From Henricia sp. BOLD:AAB3569 (taxonomy: Eukaryota > Echinodermata > Asteroidea > Spinulosida > Echinasteridae), in NCBI GenBank assembly GCA_037783545.1, contig JBBELK010000304.1, positions 1 to 64,000 on the forward strand: a stretch of DNA of 64,000 nucleotides, given 5' to 3'. The translations under genes and the position numbers were made by a program. This document shows positions 27,163-38,017 of the stretch, in pieces. The notes under the pieces were generated by a model. The model was not told the origin of the DNA. It searched no databases and saw only the letters and a program-made list of their open reading frames with translations. Every line of letters starts with the position of its first letter. The stretch's first letter is position 1.

Positions 27163-27212
27163 AATTTTGCATGACAAGTGCGGAATATATACAGTTTGGA
27201 GCATGCAAAATT
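27163..27212. repeat. Perfect 11-bp inverted repeat with TATATA loop (one per monomer)
   Basis: AATTTTGCATG (27163-27173) and CATGCAAAATT (27202-27212) are exact reverse complements separated by 28 bp. The loop contains TATATA at 27186-27191. The arrangement is kept in almost every monomer; it is lost in the 216-bp unit and altered in the 15-bp duplication. Such a dyad could extrude as a cruciform in DNA or form a hairpin in a transcript from either strand. No function is shown by the sequence. Confidence 0.9.
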
Positions 27213-28131
27213 TGAAGTTGGTTGGAAAATTCCTTGATTTCCAAATTTGCCGGCATTTGGGACACACTTTGACCTAATTCCCGTCACAATCCGGGGTGAG
27301 TCAACGGCCGTACAAATGTACACCAGCGCGGCGCATGCGCAGGGTGTCCCAACAGCCACGGTTAGGGGAATAACCACCCAGCCGAGCTCCGTTTTCCCTA
27401 AACTCTGAAATTTCTCCGTCATTTCCCAGCGAAAATCTGTCAATTTTGCATGACAAGTGCGGAATATATACAGTTTGGAGCATGCAAAATTTGAAGTTGG
27501 TTGGAAAATTCCTTGATTTCCAAATTTGCCGGCATTTGGGACACACTTTGACCTAATTCCCGTCACAATCTGGGGTGAGTCAACGGCCGTACAAATGTAC
27601 ACCAGCGCGGCGCATGCGCAGGGTGTCCCAACAGCCACGGTTAGGGGAATAACCACGCAGCCGAGCTCCGTTTTCCCTAAACTCTGAAATTTCTCCGTCA
27701 TTTCCCAGCGAAAATCTGTCAATTTTGCATGACAAGTGCGGAATATATACAGTTTGGAGCATGCAAAATTTGAAGTTGGTTGGAAAATTCCTTGATTTCC
27801 AAATTTGCCGGCATTTGGGACACACTTTGACCTAATTCCCGTCACAATCTGGGGTGAGTCAACGGCCTTACAAATGTACACCAGCGCGGCGCAGGGTGTC
27901 CCAACAGCCACGGTTAGGGGAATAACCACGCAGCCGAGCTCCGTTTTCCATAAACTCTGAAATTTCTCCGTCATTTCCCAGCGAAAATCTGTCAATTTTG
28001 CATGACAAGTGCGGAATATATACAGTTTGGAGCTTGCAAAATTTGAAGTTGGTTGGAAAATTCCTTGATTTCCAAATTTGCCGGCATTTGGGACACACTT
28101 TGACCTAATTCCCGTCACAATCTGGGGTGAG

Positions 28132-28404
28132 TCAACGGCCGTACAAATGTACACCAGCGCGGCGCAGGGTGTCCCAACAGCCACGGTTAGGGGAATAACC
28201 ACGCAGCCGAGCTCCGTTTTCCCTAAACTCTGAAATTTCTCCGTCATTTCCCAGCGAAAATCTGTCAATTTTGCATGACAAGTGCGGAATATATACAGTT
28301 TGGAGCATGCAAAATTTGAAGTTGGTTGGAAAATTCCTTGATTTCCAAATTTGCCGGCATTTGGGACACACTTTGACCTAATTCCCGTCACAATCTGGGG
28401 TGAG
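28132..28404 (+). repeat. Reference 273-bp (short-form) monomer
   Basis: A clean short-form unit. It differs from the 279-bp form by loss of six bases in the GC-rich part: GCGCATGCGCAGGG becomes GCGCAGGG. The lost piece lies between two GCGCA direct repeats, so one slippage or recombination event explains it, and it removes half of the palindrome. Between 27022 and 63837 I count 37 exact 273-bp units, interspersed with long forms up to 53.8 kb. The length is 3 x 91, so the reading frame is unaffected. Confidence 0.96.
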
Positions 28405-31400
28405 TCAACGGCCGTACAAATGTACACCAGCGCGGCGCATGCGCAGGGTGTCCCAACAGCCACGGTTAGGGGAATAACCACGCAGCCGAGCTCCGTTTTC
28501 CATAAACTCTGAAATTTCTCCGTCATTTCCCAGCGAAAATCTGTCAATTTTGCATGACAAGTGCGGAATATATACAGTTTGGAGCATGCAAAATTTGAAG
28601 TTGGTTGGAAAATTCCTTGATTTCCAAATTTGCCGGCATTTGGGACACACTTTGACCTAATTCCCGTCACAATCTGGGGTGAGTCAACGGCCGTACAAAT
28701 GTACACCAGCGCGGCGCAGGGTGTCCCAACAGCCACGGTTAGGGGAATAACCACGCAGCCGAGCTCCGTTTTCCCTAAACTCTGAAATTTCTCCGTCATT
28801 TCCCAGCGAAAATCTGTAAATTTTGCATGACAAGTGCGGAATATATACAGTTTGGAGCATGCAAAATTTGAAGTTGGTTGGAAAATTACTTGATTTCCAA
28901 ATTTGCCGGCATTTGGGACACACTTTGACCTAATTCCCGTCACAATCTGGGGTGAGTCAACGGCCGTACAAATGTACACCAGCGCGGCGCATGCGCAGGG
29001 TGTCCCAACAGCCACGGTTAGGGGAATAACCACGCAGCCGAGCTCCGTTTTCCCTAAACTCTGAAATTTCTCCGTCATTTCCCAGCGAAAATCTGTCAAT
29101 TTTGCATGACAAGTGCGGAATATATACAGTTTGGAGCATGCAAAATTTGAAGTTGGTTGGAAAATTCCTTGATTTCCAAATTTGCCGGCATTTGGGACAC
29201 ACTTTGACCTAATTCCCGTCACAATCTGGGGTGAGTCAACGGCCGTACAAATGTACACCAGCGCGGCTCATGCGCAGGGTGTCCCAACAGCCACGGTTAG
29301 GGGAATAACCACGCAGCCGAGCTCCGTTTTCCCTAAACTCTGAAATTTCTCCGTCATTTCCCAGCGAAAATCTGTCAATTTTGCATGACAAGTGCGGAAT
29401 ATATACAGTTTGGAGCATGCAAAATTTGAAGTTGGTTGGAAAATTCCTTGATTTCCAAATTTGCCGGCATTTGGGACACACTTTGACCTAATTCCCGTCA
29501 CAATCTGGGGTGAGTCAACGGCCTTACAAATGTACACCAGCGCGGCGCAGGGTGTCCCAACAGCCACGGTTAGGGGAATAACCACGCAGCCGAGCTCCGT
29601 TTTCCCTAAACTCTGAAATTTCTCCGTCATTTCCCAGCGAAAATCTGTCAATTTTGCATGACAAGTGCGGAATATATACAGTTTGGAGCATGCAAAATTT
29701 GAAGTTGGTTGGAAAATTCCTTGATTTCCAAATTTGCCGGCATTTGGGACACACTTTGACCTAATTCCCGTCACAATCTGGGGTGAGTCAACGGCCGTAC
29801 AAATGTACACCAGCGCGGCGCAGGGTGTCCCAACAGCCACGGTTAGGGGAATAACCACGCAGCCGAGCTCCGTTTTCCCTAAACTCTGAAATTTCTCCGT
29901 CATTTCCCAGCGAAAATCTGTCAATTTTGCATGACAAGTGCGGAATATATACAGTTTGGAGCATGCAAAATTTGAAGTTGGTTGGAAAATTCCTTGATTT
30001 CCAAATTTGCCGGCATTTGGGACACACTTTGACCTAATTCCCGTCACAATCTGGGGTGAGTCAACGGCCGTACAAATGTACACCAGCGCGGCGCATGCGC
30101 AGGGTGTCCCAACAGCCACGGTTAGGGGAATAACCACGCAGCCGAGCTCCGTTTTCCCTAAACTCTGAAATTTCTCCGTCATTTCCCAGCGAAAATCTGT
30201 CAATTTTGCATGACAAGTGCGGAATATATACAGTTTGGAGCATGCAAAATTTGAAGTTGGTTGGAAAATTCCTTGATTTCCAAATTTGCCGGCATTTGGG
30301 ACACACTTTGACCTAATTCACGGCACAATCTGGGGTGAGTCAACGGCCGTACAAATGTACACCAGCGCGGCGCAGGGTGTCCCAACAGCCACGGTTAGGG
30401 GAATAACCACGCAGCCGAGCTCCGTTTTCCCTAAACTCTGAAATTTCCTCGTCATTTCCCAGCGAAAATCTGTCAATTTTGCATGACAAGTGCGGAATAT
30501 ATACAGTTTGGAGCATGCAAAATTTGAAGTTGGTTGGAAAATTCCTTGATTTCCAAATTTGCCGGCATTTGGGACACACTTTGACCTAATTCCCGTCACA
30601 ATCTGGGGTGAGTCAACGGCCGTACAAATGTACACCAGCGCGGCGCATGCGCAGGGTGTCCCAACAGCCACGGTTAGGGGAATAAACACGCAGCCGAGCT
30701 CCGTTTTCCCTAAACTCGGAAATTTCTCCGTCATTTCCCAGCGAAAATTTGTCAATTTTGCATGACAAGTGCGGAATATATACAGTTTGGAGCATGCAAA
30801 ATTTGAAGTTGGTTGGAAAATTCCTTGATTTCCAAATTTGCCGGCATTTGGGACACACTTTGACCTAATTCCCGTCACAATCTGGGGTGAGTCAACGGCC
30901 GTACAAATGTACACCAGCGCGGCGCATGCGCAGGGTGTCCCAACAGCCACGGTTAGGGGAATAACCACGCAGCCGAGCTCCGTTTTCCCTAAACTCTGAA
31001 ATTTCTCCGTCATTTCCCAGCGAAAATCTGTCAATTTTGCATGACAAGTGCGGAATATATACAGTTTGGAGCATGCAAAATTTGAAGTTGGTTGGAAAAT
31101 TCCTTGATTTCCAAATTTGCCGGCATTTGGGACACACTTTGACCTAATTCCCGTCACAATCTGGGGTGAGTCAACGGCCGTACAAATGTACACCAGCGCG
31201 GCGCATGCGCAGGGTGTCCCAACAGCCACGGTTAGGGGAATAACCACGCAGCCGAGCTCCGTTTTCCCTAAACTCGGAAATTTCTCCGTCATTTCCCAGC
31301 GAAAATCTGTCAATTTTGCATGACAAGTGCGGAATATATACAGTTTGGAGCATGCAAAATTTGAAGTTGGTTGGAAAATTCCTTGATTTCCAAATTTGCC

Positions 31401-32274
31401 GGCATTTGGGACACACTTTGACCTAATTCCCGTCACAATCCGGGGTGAGTCAACGGCCGTACAAATGTACACCAGCGCGGCGCATGCGCAGGGTGTCCCA
31501 ACAGCCACGGTTAGGGGAATAACCACGCAGCCGAGCTCCGTTTTCCCTAAACTCTGAAATTTCTCCGTCATTTCCCAGCGAAAATCTGTCAATTTTGCAT
31601 GACAAGTGCGGAATATATACAGTTTGGAGCATGCAAAATTTGAAGTTGGTTGGAAAATTCCTTGATTTCCAAATTTGCCGGCATTTGGGACACACTTTGA
31701 CCGAATTCCCGTCACAATCTGGGGTGAGTCAACGGCCGTACAAATGTACACCAGCGCGGCGCAGGGTGTCCCAACAGCCACGGTTAGGGGAATAACCACG
31801 CAGCCGAGCTCCGTTTTCCCTAAACTCTGAAATTTCTCCGTCATTTCCCAGCGAAAATCTGTCAATTTTGCATGACAAGTGCGGAATATATACAGTTTGG
31901 AGCATGCAAAATTTGAAGTTGGTTGGAAAATTCCTTGATTTCCAAATTTGCCGGCATTTGGGACACACTTTGACCTAATTCCCGTCACAATCTGGGGTGA
32001 GTCAACGGCCGTACAAATGTACACCAGCGCGGCGCAGGGTGTCCCAACAGCCACGGTTAGGGGAATAACCACGCAGCCGAACTCCGTTTTCCCTAAACTC
32101 TGAAATTTCTCCGTCATTTCCCAGCGAAAATCTGTCAATTTTGCATGACAAGTGCGGAATATATACAGTTTGGAGCATGCAAAATTTGAAGTTGGTTGGA
32201 AAATTCCTTGATTTCCAAATTTGCCGGCATTTGGGACACACTTTGACCTAATTCCCGTCACAATCTGGGGTGAG

Positions 32275-34705
32275 TCAACGGCCGTACAAATGTACACCAG
32301 CGCGGCGCATGCGCAGGCTGTCCCAACAGCCACAGTTAGGGGAATAACCACGCAGCCGAGCTCCGTTTTCCCTAAACTCTGAAATTTCTCCGTCATTTTC
32401 CAGCGAAAATCCGTCAATTTTGCATGACAAGTGCGGAATATATACAGTTTGGAGCATGCAAAATTTGAAGTTGGTTGGAAAATTCCTTGATTTCCAAATT
32501 TGCCGGCATTTGGGACACACTTTGACCTAATTCCCGTCACAATCTGGGGTGAGTCAACGGCCGTACAAATGTACACCAGCGCGGCGCAGGGTGTCCCAAC
32601 AGCCACGGTTAGGGGAATAACCATACAGCCGAGCTCCGTTTTCCCTAAACTCTGAAATTTCTCCGTCATTTCCCAGCGAAAATCTGTCAATTTTGCATGA
32701 CAAGTGCGGAATATATACAGTTTGGAGCATGCAAAATTTGAAGTTGGTTGGAAAATTCCTTGATTTCCAAATTTGCCGGCATTTGGGACACACTTTGACC
32801 TAATTCCCGTCACAATCTGGGGTGAGTCAACGGCCGTACAAATGTACACCAGCGCGGCGCATGCGCAGGGTGTCCCAACAGCCACGGTTAGGGGAATAAC
32901 CACGCAGCCGAGCTCCGTTTTCCCTAAACTCTGAAATTTGGAGCATGCAAAATTTGAAGTTGGTTGGAAAATTCGTTGATTTCCAAATTCGCCGGCATTT
33001 GGGACACACTTTGACCTAATTCCCGTCACAATCCGGGGTGAGTCAACGGCCGTACAAATGTACACCAGCGCGGCGCATGCGCAGGGTGTCCCAACAGCCA
33101 CGGTTAGGGGAATAACCACGCAGCCGAGCTCCGTTTTCCCTAAACTCTGAAATTTCTCCGTCATTTCCCAGCGAAAATCTGTCAATTTTGCATGACAAGT
33201 GCGGAATATATACAGTTTGGAGCATGCAAAATTTGAAGTTGGTTGGAAAATTCCTTGATTTCCAAATTTGCCGGCATTTGGGACACACTTTGACCTAATT
33301 CCCGTCACAATCTGGTGTGAGTCAACGGCCGTACAAATGTACACCAGCGCGGCGCAGGGTGTCCCAACAGCCACGGTTAGGGGAATAACCACGCAGCCGA
33401 GCTCCGTTTTCCCTAAACTCTGAAATTTCTCCGTCATTTCCCAGCGAAAATCTGTCAATTTTGCATGACAAGTGCGGAATATATACAGTTTGGAGCATGC
33501 AAAATTTGAAGTTGGTTGGAAAATTCCTTGATTTCCAAATTTGCCGGCATTTGGGACACACTTTGACCTAATTCCCGTCACAATCTGGGGTGAGTCAACG
33601 GCCGTACAAATGTACACCAGCGCGGCGCATGCGCAGGGTGTCCCAACAGCCACGGTTAGGGGAATAACCACGCAGCCGAGCTCCGTTTTCCCTAAACTCT
33701 GAAATTTCTCCGTCATTTCCCAGCGAAAATCTGTCAATTTTGCATGACAAGTGCGGAATATATACAGTTTGGAGCATGCAAAATTTGAAGTTGGTTGGAA
33801 AATTCCTTGATTTCCAAATTTGCCGGCATTTGGGACACACTTTGACCTAATTCCCGTCACAATCTGGGGTGAGTCAACGGCCGTACAAATGTACACCAGC
33901 GCGGCGCAGGGTGTCCCAACAGCCACGGTTAGGGGAATCACCACGCAGCCGAGCTCCGTTTTCCCTAAACTCTGAAATTTCTCCGTCATTTCCCAGCGAA
34001 AATCTGTAAATTTTGCATGACAAGTGCGGAATATATACAGTTTGGAGCATGCAAAATTTGAAGTTGGTTGGAAAATTACTTGATTTCCAAATTTGCCGGC
34101 ATTTGGGACACACTTTGACCTAATTCCCGTCACAATCTGGGGTGAGTCAACGGCCGTACAAATGTACACCAGCGCGGCGCATGCGCAGGGTGTCCCAACA
34201 GCCACGGTTAGGGGAATAACCACGCAGCCGAGCTCCGTTTTCCCTAAACTCTGAAATTTCTCCGTCATTTCCCAGCGAAAATCTGTCAATTTTGCATGAC
34301 AAGTGCGGAATATATACAGTTTAGAGCATGCAAAATTTGAAGTTGGTTGGAAAATTCCTTGATTTCCAAATTTGCCGGCATTTGGGACACACTTTGACCT
34401 AATTCCCGTCACAATCTGGGGTGAGTCAACGGCCGTAGAAATGTACACCAGCGCGGCGCATGCGCAGGGTGTCCCAACAGCCACGGTTAGGGGGAATAAC
34501 CACGCAGCCGAACTCCGTTTTCCCTAAACTCTGAAATTTCTCCGTCATTTCCCAGCGAAAATCTGTCAATTTTGCATGACAAGTGCGGAATATATACAGT
34601 TTGGAGCATGCAAAATTTGAAGTTGGTTGGAAAATTCCTTGATTTCCAAATTTGCCGGCATTTGGGACACACTTTGACCTAATTCCCGTCACAATCTGGG
34701 GTGAG
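32275..34705 (+). repeat. Duplicated block B, copy 2 (clean)
   Basis: Nine monomers starting at 32275, 32554, 32827, 33043, 33322, 33595, 33874, 34147 and 34426. It carries the ordered marks of block B: CCACAGTTAGG and ATCCGTCAA, AACCATACAGCC, the 216-bp monomer, CCGGGGTGAG at 33033, CTGTAAATTTT with AATTACTTG, TTTAGAGCATG at 34320, GTAGAAATG and CCGAACTCC in 34426. Apart from the large deletion, the only length change I see is one extra G in the 34426 unit. Confidence 0.9.
32827..33042 (+). repeat. Internally deleted 216-bp monomer
   Basis: A long-form monomer lacking 63 bp. The junction is at about 32939/32940, where GAAATTT runs directly into GGAGCATGC. The removed segment begins at CTCCGTCATTTCCC and ends with the TTT of CAGTTTGGAG. 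Three T residues are common to both breakpoints, so this is a microhomology or slippage deletion. It removes the left arm of the 11-bp inverted repeat and the TATATA loop. The loss is 3 x 21, so the frame is kept. The same deleted form, more degraded (211 bp), is at 25170-25380. Confidence 0.93.
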
Positions 34706-35536
34706 TCAACGGCCGTACAAATGTACACCAGCGCGGCGCATGCGCAGGGTGTCCCAACAGCCACGGTTAGGGGAATAACCACCCAGCCGAGCTCCGTTTT
34801 CCCTAAACTCTGAAATTTCTCCGTCATTTCCCAGCGAAAATCTGTCAATTTTGCATGACAAGTGCGGAATATATACAGTTTGGAGCATGCAAAATTTGAA
34901 GTTGGTTGGAAAATTCCATGATATCCAAATTTGCCGGCATTTGGGACACACTTTGACCTAATTCCCGTCACAATCTGGGGTGAGTCAACGGCCGTACAAA
35001 TGTACACCAGCGCGGCGCATGCGCAGGGTGTCCCAACAGCCACGGTTAGGGGAATAACCACGCAGCCGAGCTCCGTTTTCCCTAAACTCTGAAATTTCTC
35101 CGTCATTTCCCAGCGAAAATCTGTCAATTTTGCATGACAAGTGCGGAATATATACAGTTTGGAGCATGCAAAATTTGAAGTTGGTTGGAAAATTCCTTGA
35201 TTTCCAAATTTGCCGGCATTTGGGACACACTTTGACCTAATTCCCGTCACAATCTGGGGTGAGTCAACGGCCTTACAAATGTACACCAGCGCGGCGCAGG
35301 GTGTCCCAACAGCCACGGTTAGGGGAATAACCACGCAGCCGAGCTCCGTTTTCCCTAAACTCTGAAATTTCTCCGTCATTTCCCAGCGAAAATCTGTCAA
35401 TTTTGCATGACAAGTGCGGAATATATACAGTTTGGAGCATGCAAAATTTGAAGTTGGTTGGAAAATTCCTTGATTTCCAAATTTGCCGGCATTTGGGACA
35501 CACTTTGACCTAATTCCCGTCACAATCTGGGGTGAG

Positions 35537-38017
35537 TCAACGGCCGTACAAATGTACACCAGCGCGGCGCAGGGTGTCCCAACAGCCACGGTTAGGGGAA
35601 TAACCACGCAGCCGAGCTCCGTTTTCCCTAAACTCTGAAATTTCTCCGTCATTTCCCAGCGAAAATCTGTCAATTTTGCATGACAAGTGCGGAATATATA
35701 CAGTTTGGAGCATGCAAAATTTGAAGTTGGTTGGAAAATTCCTTGATTTCCAAATTTGCCGGCATTTGGGACACACTTTGACCTAATTCCCGTCACAATC
35801 TGGGGTGAGTCAACGGCCGTACAAATGTACACCAGCGCGGCGCATGCGCAGGGTGTCCCAACAGCCACGGTTAGGGGAATAACCACGCAGCCGAGCTCCG
35901 TTTTCCCTAAACTCTGAAATTTCTCCGTCATTTCCCAGCGAAAATCTGTCAATTTTGCATGACAAGTGCGGAATATATACAGTTTGGAGCATGCAAAATT
36001 TGAAGTTGGTTGGAAAATTCCTTGATTTCCAAATTTGCCGGCATTTGGGACACACTTTGACCTAATTCCCGTCACAATCTGGGGTGAGTCAACGGCCGTA
36101 CAAATGTACACCAGCGCGGCGCAGGGTGTCCCAACAGCCACGGTTAGGGGAATAACCACGCAGCCGAGCTCCGTTTTCCCTAAACTCTGAAATTTCTCCG
36201 TCATTTCCCAGCGAAAATCTGTCAATTTTGCATGACAAGTGCGGAATATATACAGTTTGGAGCATGCAAAATTTGAAGTTGGTTGGAAAATTCCTTGATT
36301 TCCAAATTTGCCGGCATTTGGGACACACTTTGACCTAATTCCCGTCACAATCTGGGGTGAGTCAACGGCCGTACAAATGTACACCAGCGCGGCGCATGCG
36401 CAGGGTGTCCCAACAGCCACGGTTAGGGGAATAACCACGCAGCCGAGCTCCGTTTTCCCTAAACTCGGAAATTTCTCCGTCATTTCCCAGCGAAAATTTG
36501 TCAATTTTGCATGACAAGTGCGGAATATATACAGTTTGGAGCATGCAAAATTTGAAGTTGGTTGGAAAATTCCTTGATTTCCAAATTTGCCGGCATTTGG
36601 GACACACTTTGACCTAATTCCCGTCACAATCTGGGGTGAGTCAACGGCCGTACAAATGTACACCAGCGCGGCGCATGCGCAGGGTGTCCCAACAGCCACG
36701 GTTAGGGGAATAACCACGCAGCCGAGCTCCGTTTTCCCTAAACTCGGAAATTTCTCCGTCATTTCCCAGCGAAAATCTGTCAATTTTGCATGACAAGTGC
36801 GGAATATATACAGTTTGGAGCATGCAAAATTTGAAGTTGGTTGGAAAATTCCTTGATTTCCAAATTTGCCGGCATTTGGGACACACTTTGACCTAATTCC
36901 CGTCACAATCCGGGGTGAGTCAACGGCCGTACAAATGTACACCAGCGCGGCGCATGCGCAGGGTGTCCCAACAGCCACGGTTAGGGGAATAACCACGCAG
37001 CCGAGCTCCGTTTTCCCTAAACTCTGAAATTTCTCCGTCATTTCCCAGCGAAAATCTGTCAATTTTGCATGACAAGTGCGGAATATGTACAGTTTGGAGC
37101 ATGCAAAATTTGAAGTTGGTTGGAAAATTCCTTGATTTCCAAATTTGCCGGCATTTGGGACACACTTTGACCTAATTCCCGTCACAATCAGGGGTGAGTC
37201 AACGGCCGTACAAATGTACACCAGCGCGGCGCAGGGTGTCCCAACAGCCACGGTTAGGGGAATAACCACGCAGCCGAGCTCCGTTTTCCCTAAACTCTGA
37301 AATTTCTCCGTCATTTCCCAGCGAAAATCTGTCAATTTTGCATGACAAGTGCGGAATATATACAGTTTGGAGCATGCAAAATTTGAAGTTGGTTGGAAAA
37401 TTCCTTGATTTCCAAATTTGCCGGCATTTGGGACACACTTTGACCTAATTCCCGTCACAATCTGGGGTGAGTCAACGGCCGTACAAATGTACACCAGCGC
37501 GGCGCAGGGTGTCCCAACAGCCACGGTTAGGGGAATAACCACGCAGCCGAGCTCCGTTTTCCCTAAACTCTGAAATTTCTCCGTAATTTCCCAGCGAAAA
37601 TCTGTCAATTTTGCATGACAAGTGCGGAATATATACAGTTTGGAGCATGCAAAATTTGAAGTTGGTTGGAAAATTCCTTGATTTCCAAATTTGCCGGCAT
37701 TTGGGACACACTTTGACCTAATTCCCGTCACAATCTGGGGTGAGTCAACGGCCGTACAAATGTACACCAGCGCGGCGCAGGGTGTCCCAACAGCCACGGT
37801 TATGGGAATAACCACGCAGCCGAGCTCCGTTTTCCCTAAACTCTGAAATTTCTCCGTCATTTCTCAGCGAAAATCTGTCAATTTTGCATGACAAGTGCGG
37901 AATATATACAGTTTGGAGCATGCAAAATTTGAAGTTGGTTGGAAAATTCCTTGATTTCCAAATTTGCCGGCATTTGGGACACACTTTGACCTAATTCCCG
38001 TCACAATCTGGGGTGAG
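35537..38017 (+). repeat. 9-monomer higher-order repeat, copy 1 (2481 bp)
   Basis: Monomers start at 35537, 35810, 36089, 36362, 36641, 36920, 37199, 37472 and 37745. Marks: CTCGGAAATTT with AAAATTTGTC in 36362; CTCGGAAATTT with normal CTGTC in 36641, ending CCGGGGTGAG (36910); GGAATATGTAC in 36920, ending CAGGGGTGAG (37190); CCGTAATTTCC in 37472; GGTTATGGGAATAACC and TTTCTCAGCG in 37745. Every mark recurs exactly 2481 bp downstream. Confidence 0.95.

Larger units (their letters stand above)
27022..27300 (+). repeat. Reference 279-bp (long-form) monomer
   Basis: A clean long-form unit used here as the reference. Sub-elements: GTACA-AA-TGTAC at 27031-27042; GCGCATGCGC palindrome at 27052-27061; GGTTAGGGG at 27081-27089; AATTTTGCATG at 27163-27173 paired with CATGCAAAATT at 27202-27212; TATATA at 27186-27191; TTGGAAA at 27222-27228 paired with TTTCCAA at 27238-27244; imperfect dyad centred on TGCCGGCA at 27241-27260. 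By hand count about 48% GC and about 15 CpGs, close to random expectation. It carries the minor variant CCGGGG instead of CTGGGG near its end (27291). The length is 3 x 93, so frames stay open across units. Confidence 0.97.
27301..35536 (+). repeat. Mosaic stretch of mixed 273/279 monomers between higher-order units
   Basis: Monomer order here is partly shared with 34706-36361. The CCACCCAGCC variant lies at 27375 and 34780, and the units at 27301, 27580, 27859, 28132, 28405 and 28684 have the same length order as those at 34706, 34985, 35264, 35537, 35810 and 36089 (offset 7405). The GGCCTTACA variant occurs in units 27859, 29515 and 35264. The double variant CTGTAAATTTT + AATTACTTG is in 28684 and 33874. 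A run beginning at 29515 aligns equally well with 35264 (offset 5749). I infer repeated overlapping duplications and not one clean unit. Confidence 0.75.

Noticed and set aside
27184-27192. TATATA as a promoter TATA box
   Set aside because: There is no supporting initiator, downstream gene or transcript evidence. It is kept only as the loop of the inverted repeat.
27151-27260. The ~80-codon minus-strand frame with a CPKC motif, once per monomer, as a small zinc-binding protein
   Set aside because: One CxxC pair in a satellite-derived frame is not a domain; it recurs with every monomer and is broken by the same random indels as the other frames.
27022-27300. CENP-B box
   Set aside because: I looked on both strands for TTCG-N4-A-N2-CGGG and found no match in the consensus monomer; CCCG occurs only in AATTCCCGTCAC, whose spacing does not fit.
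30318-34484. 1388-codon minus-strand open frame as a giant repeat protein gene
   Set aside because: It exists because monomers are multiples of three. Its ends coincide with single-base changes in monomers, there is no unique sequence for a promoter or terminus, two frames are open at once, and substitutions are not biased to silent sites.
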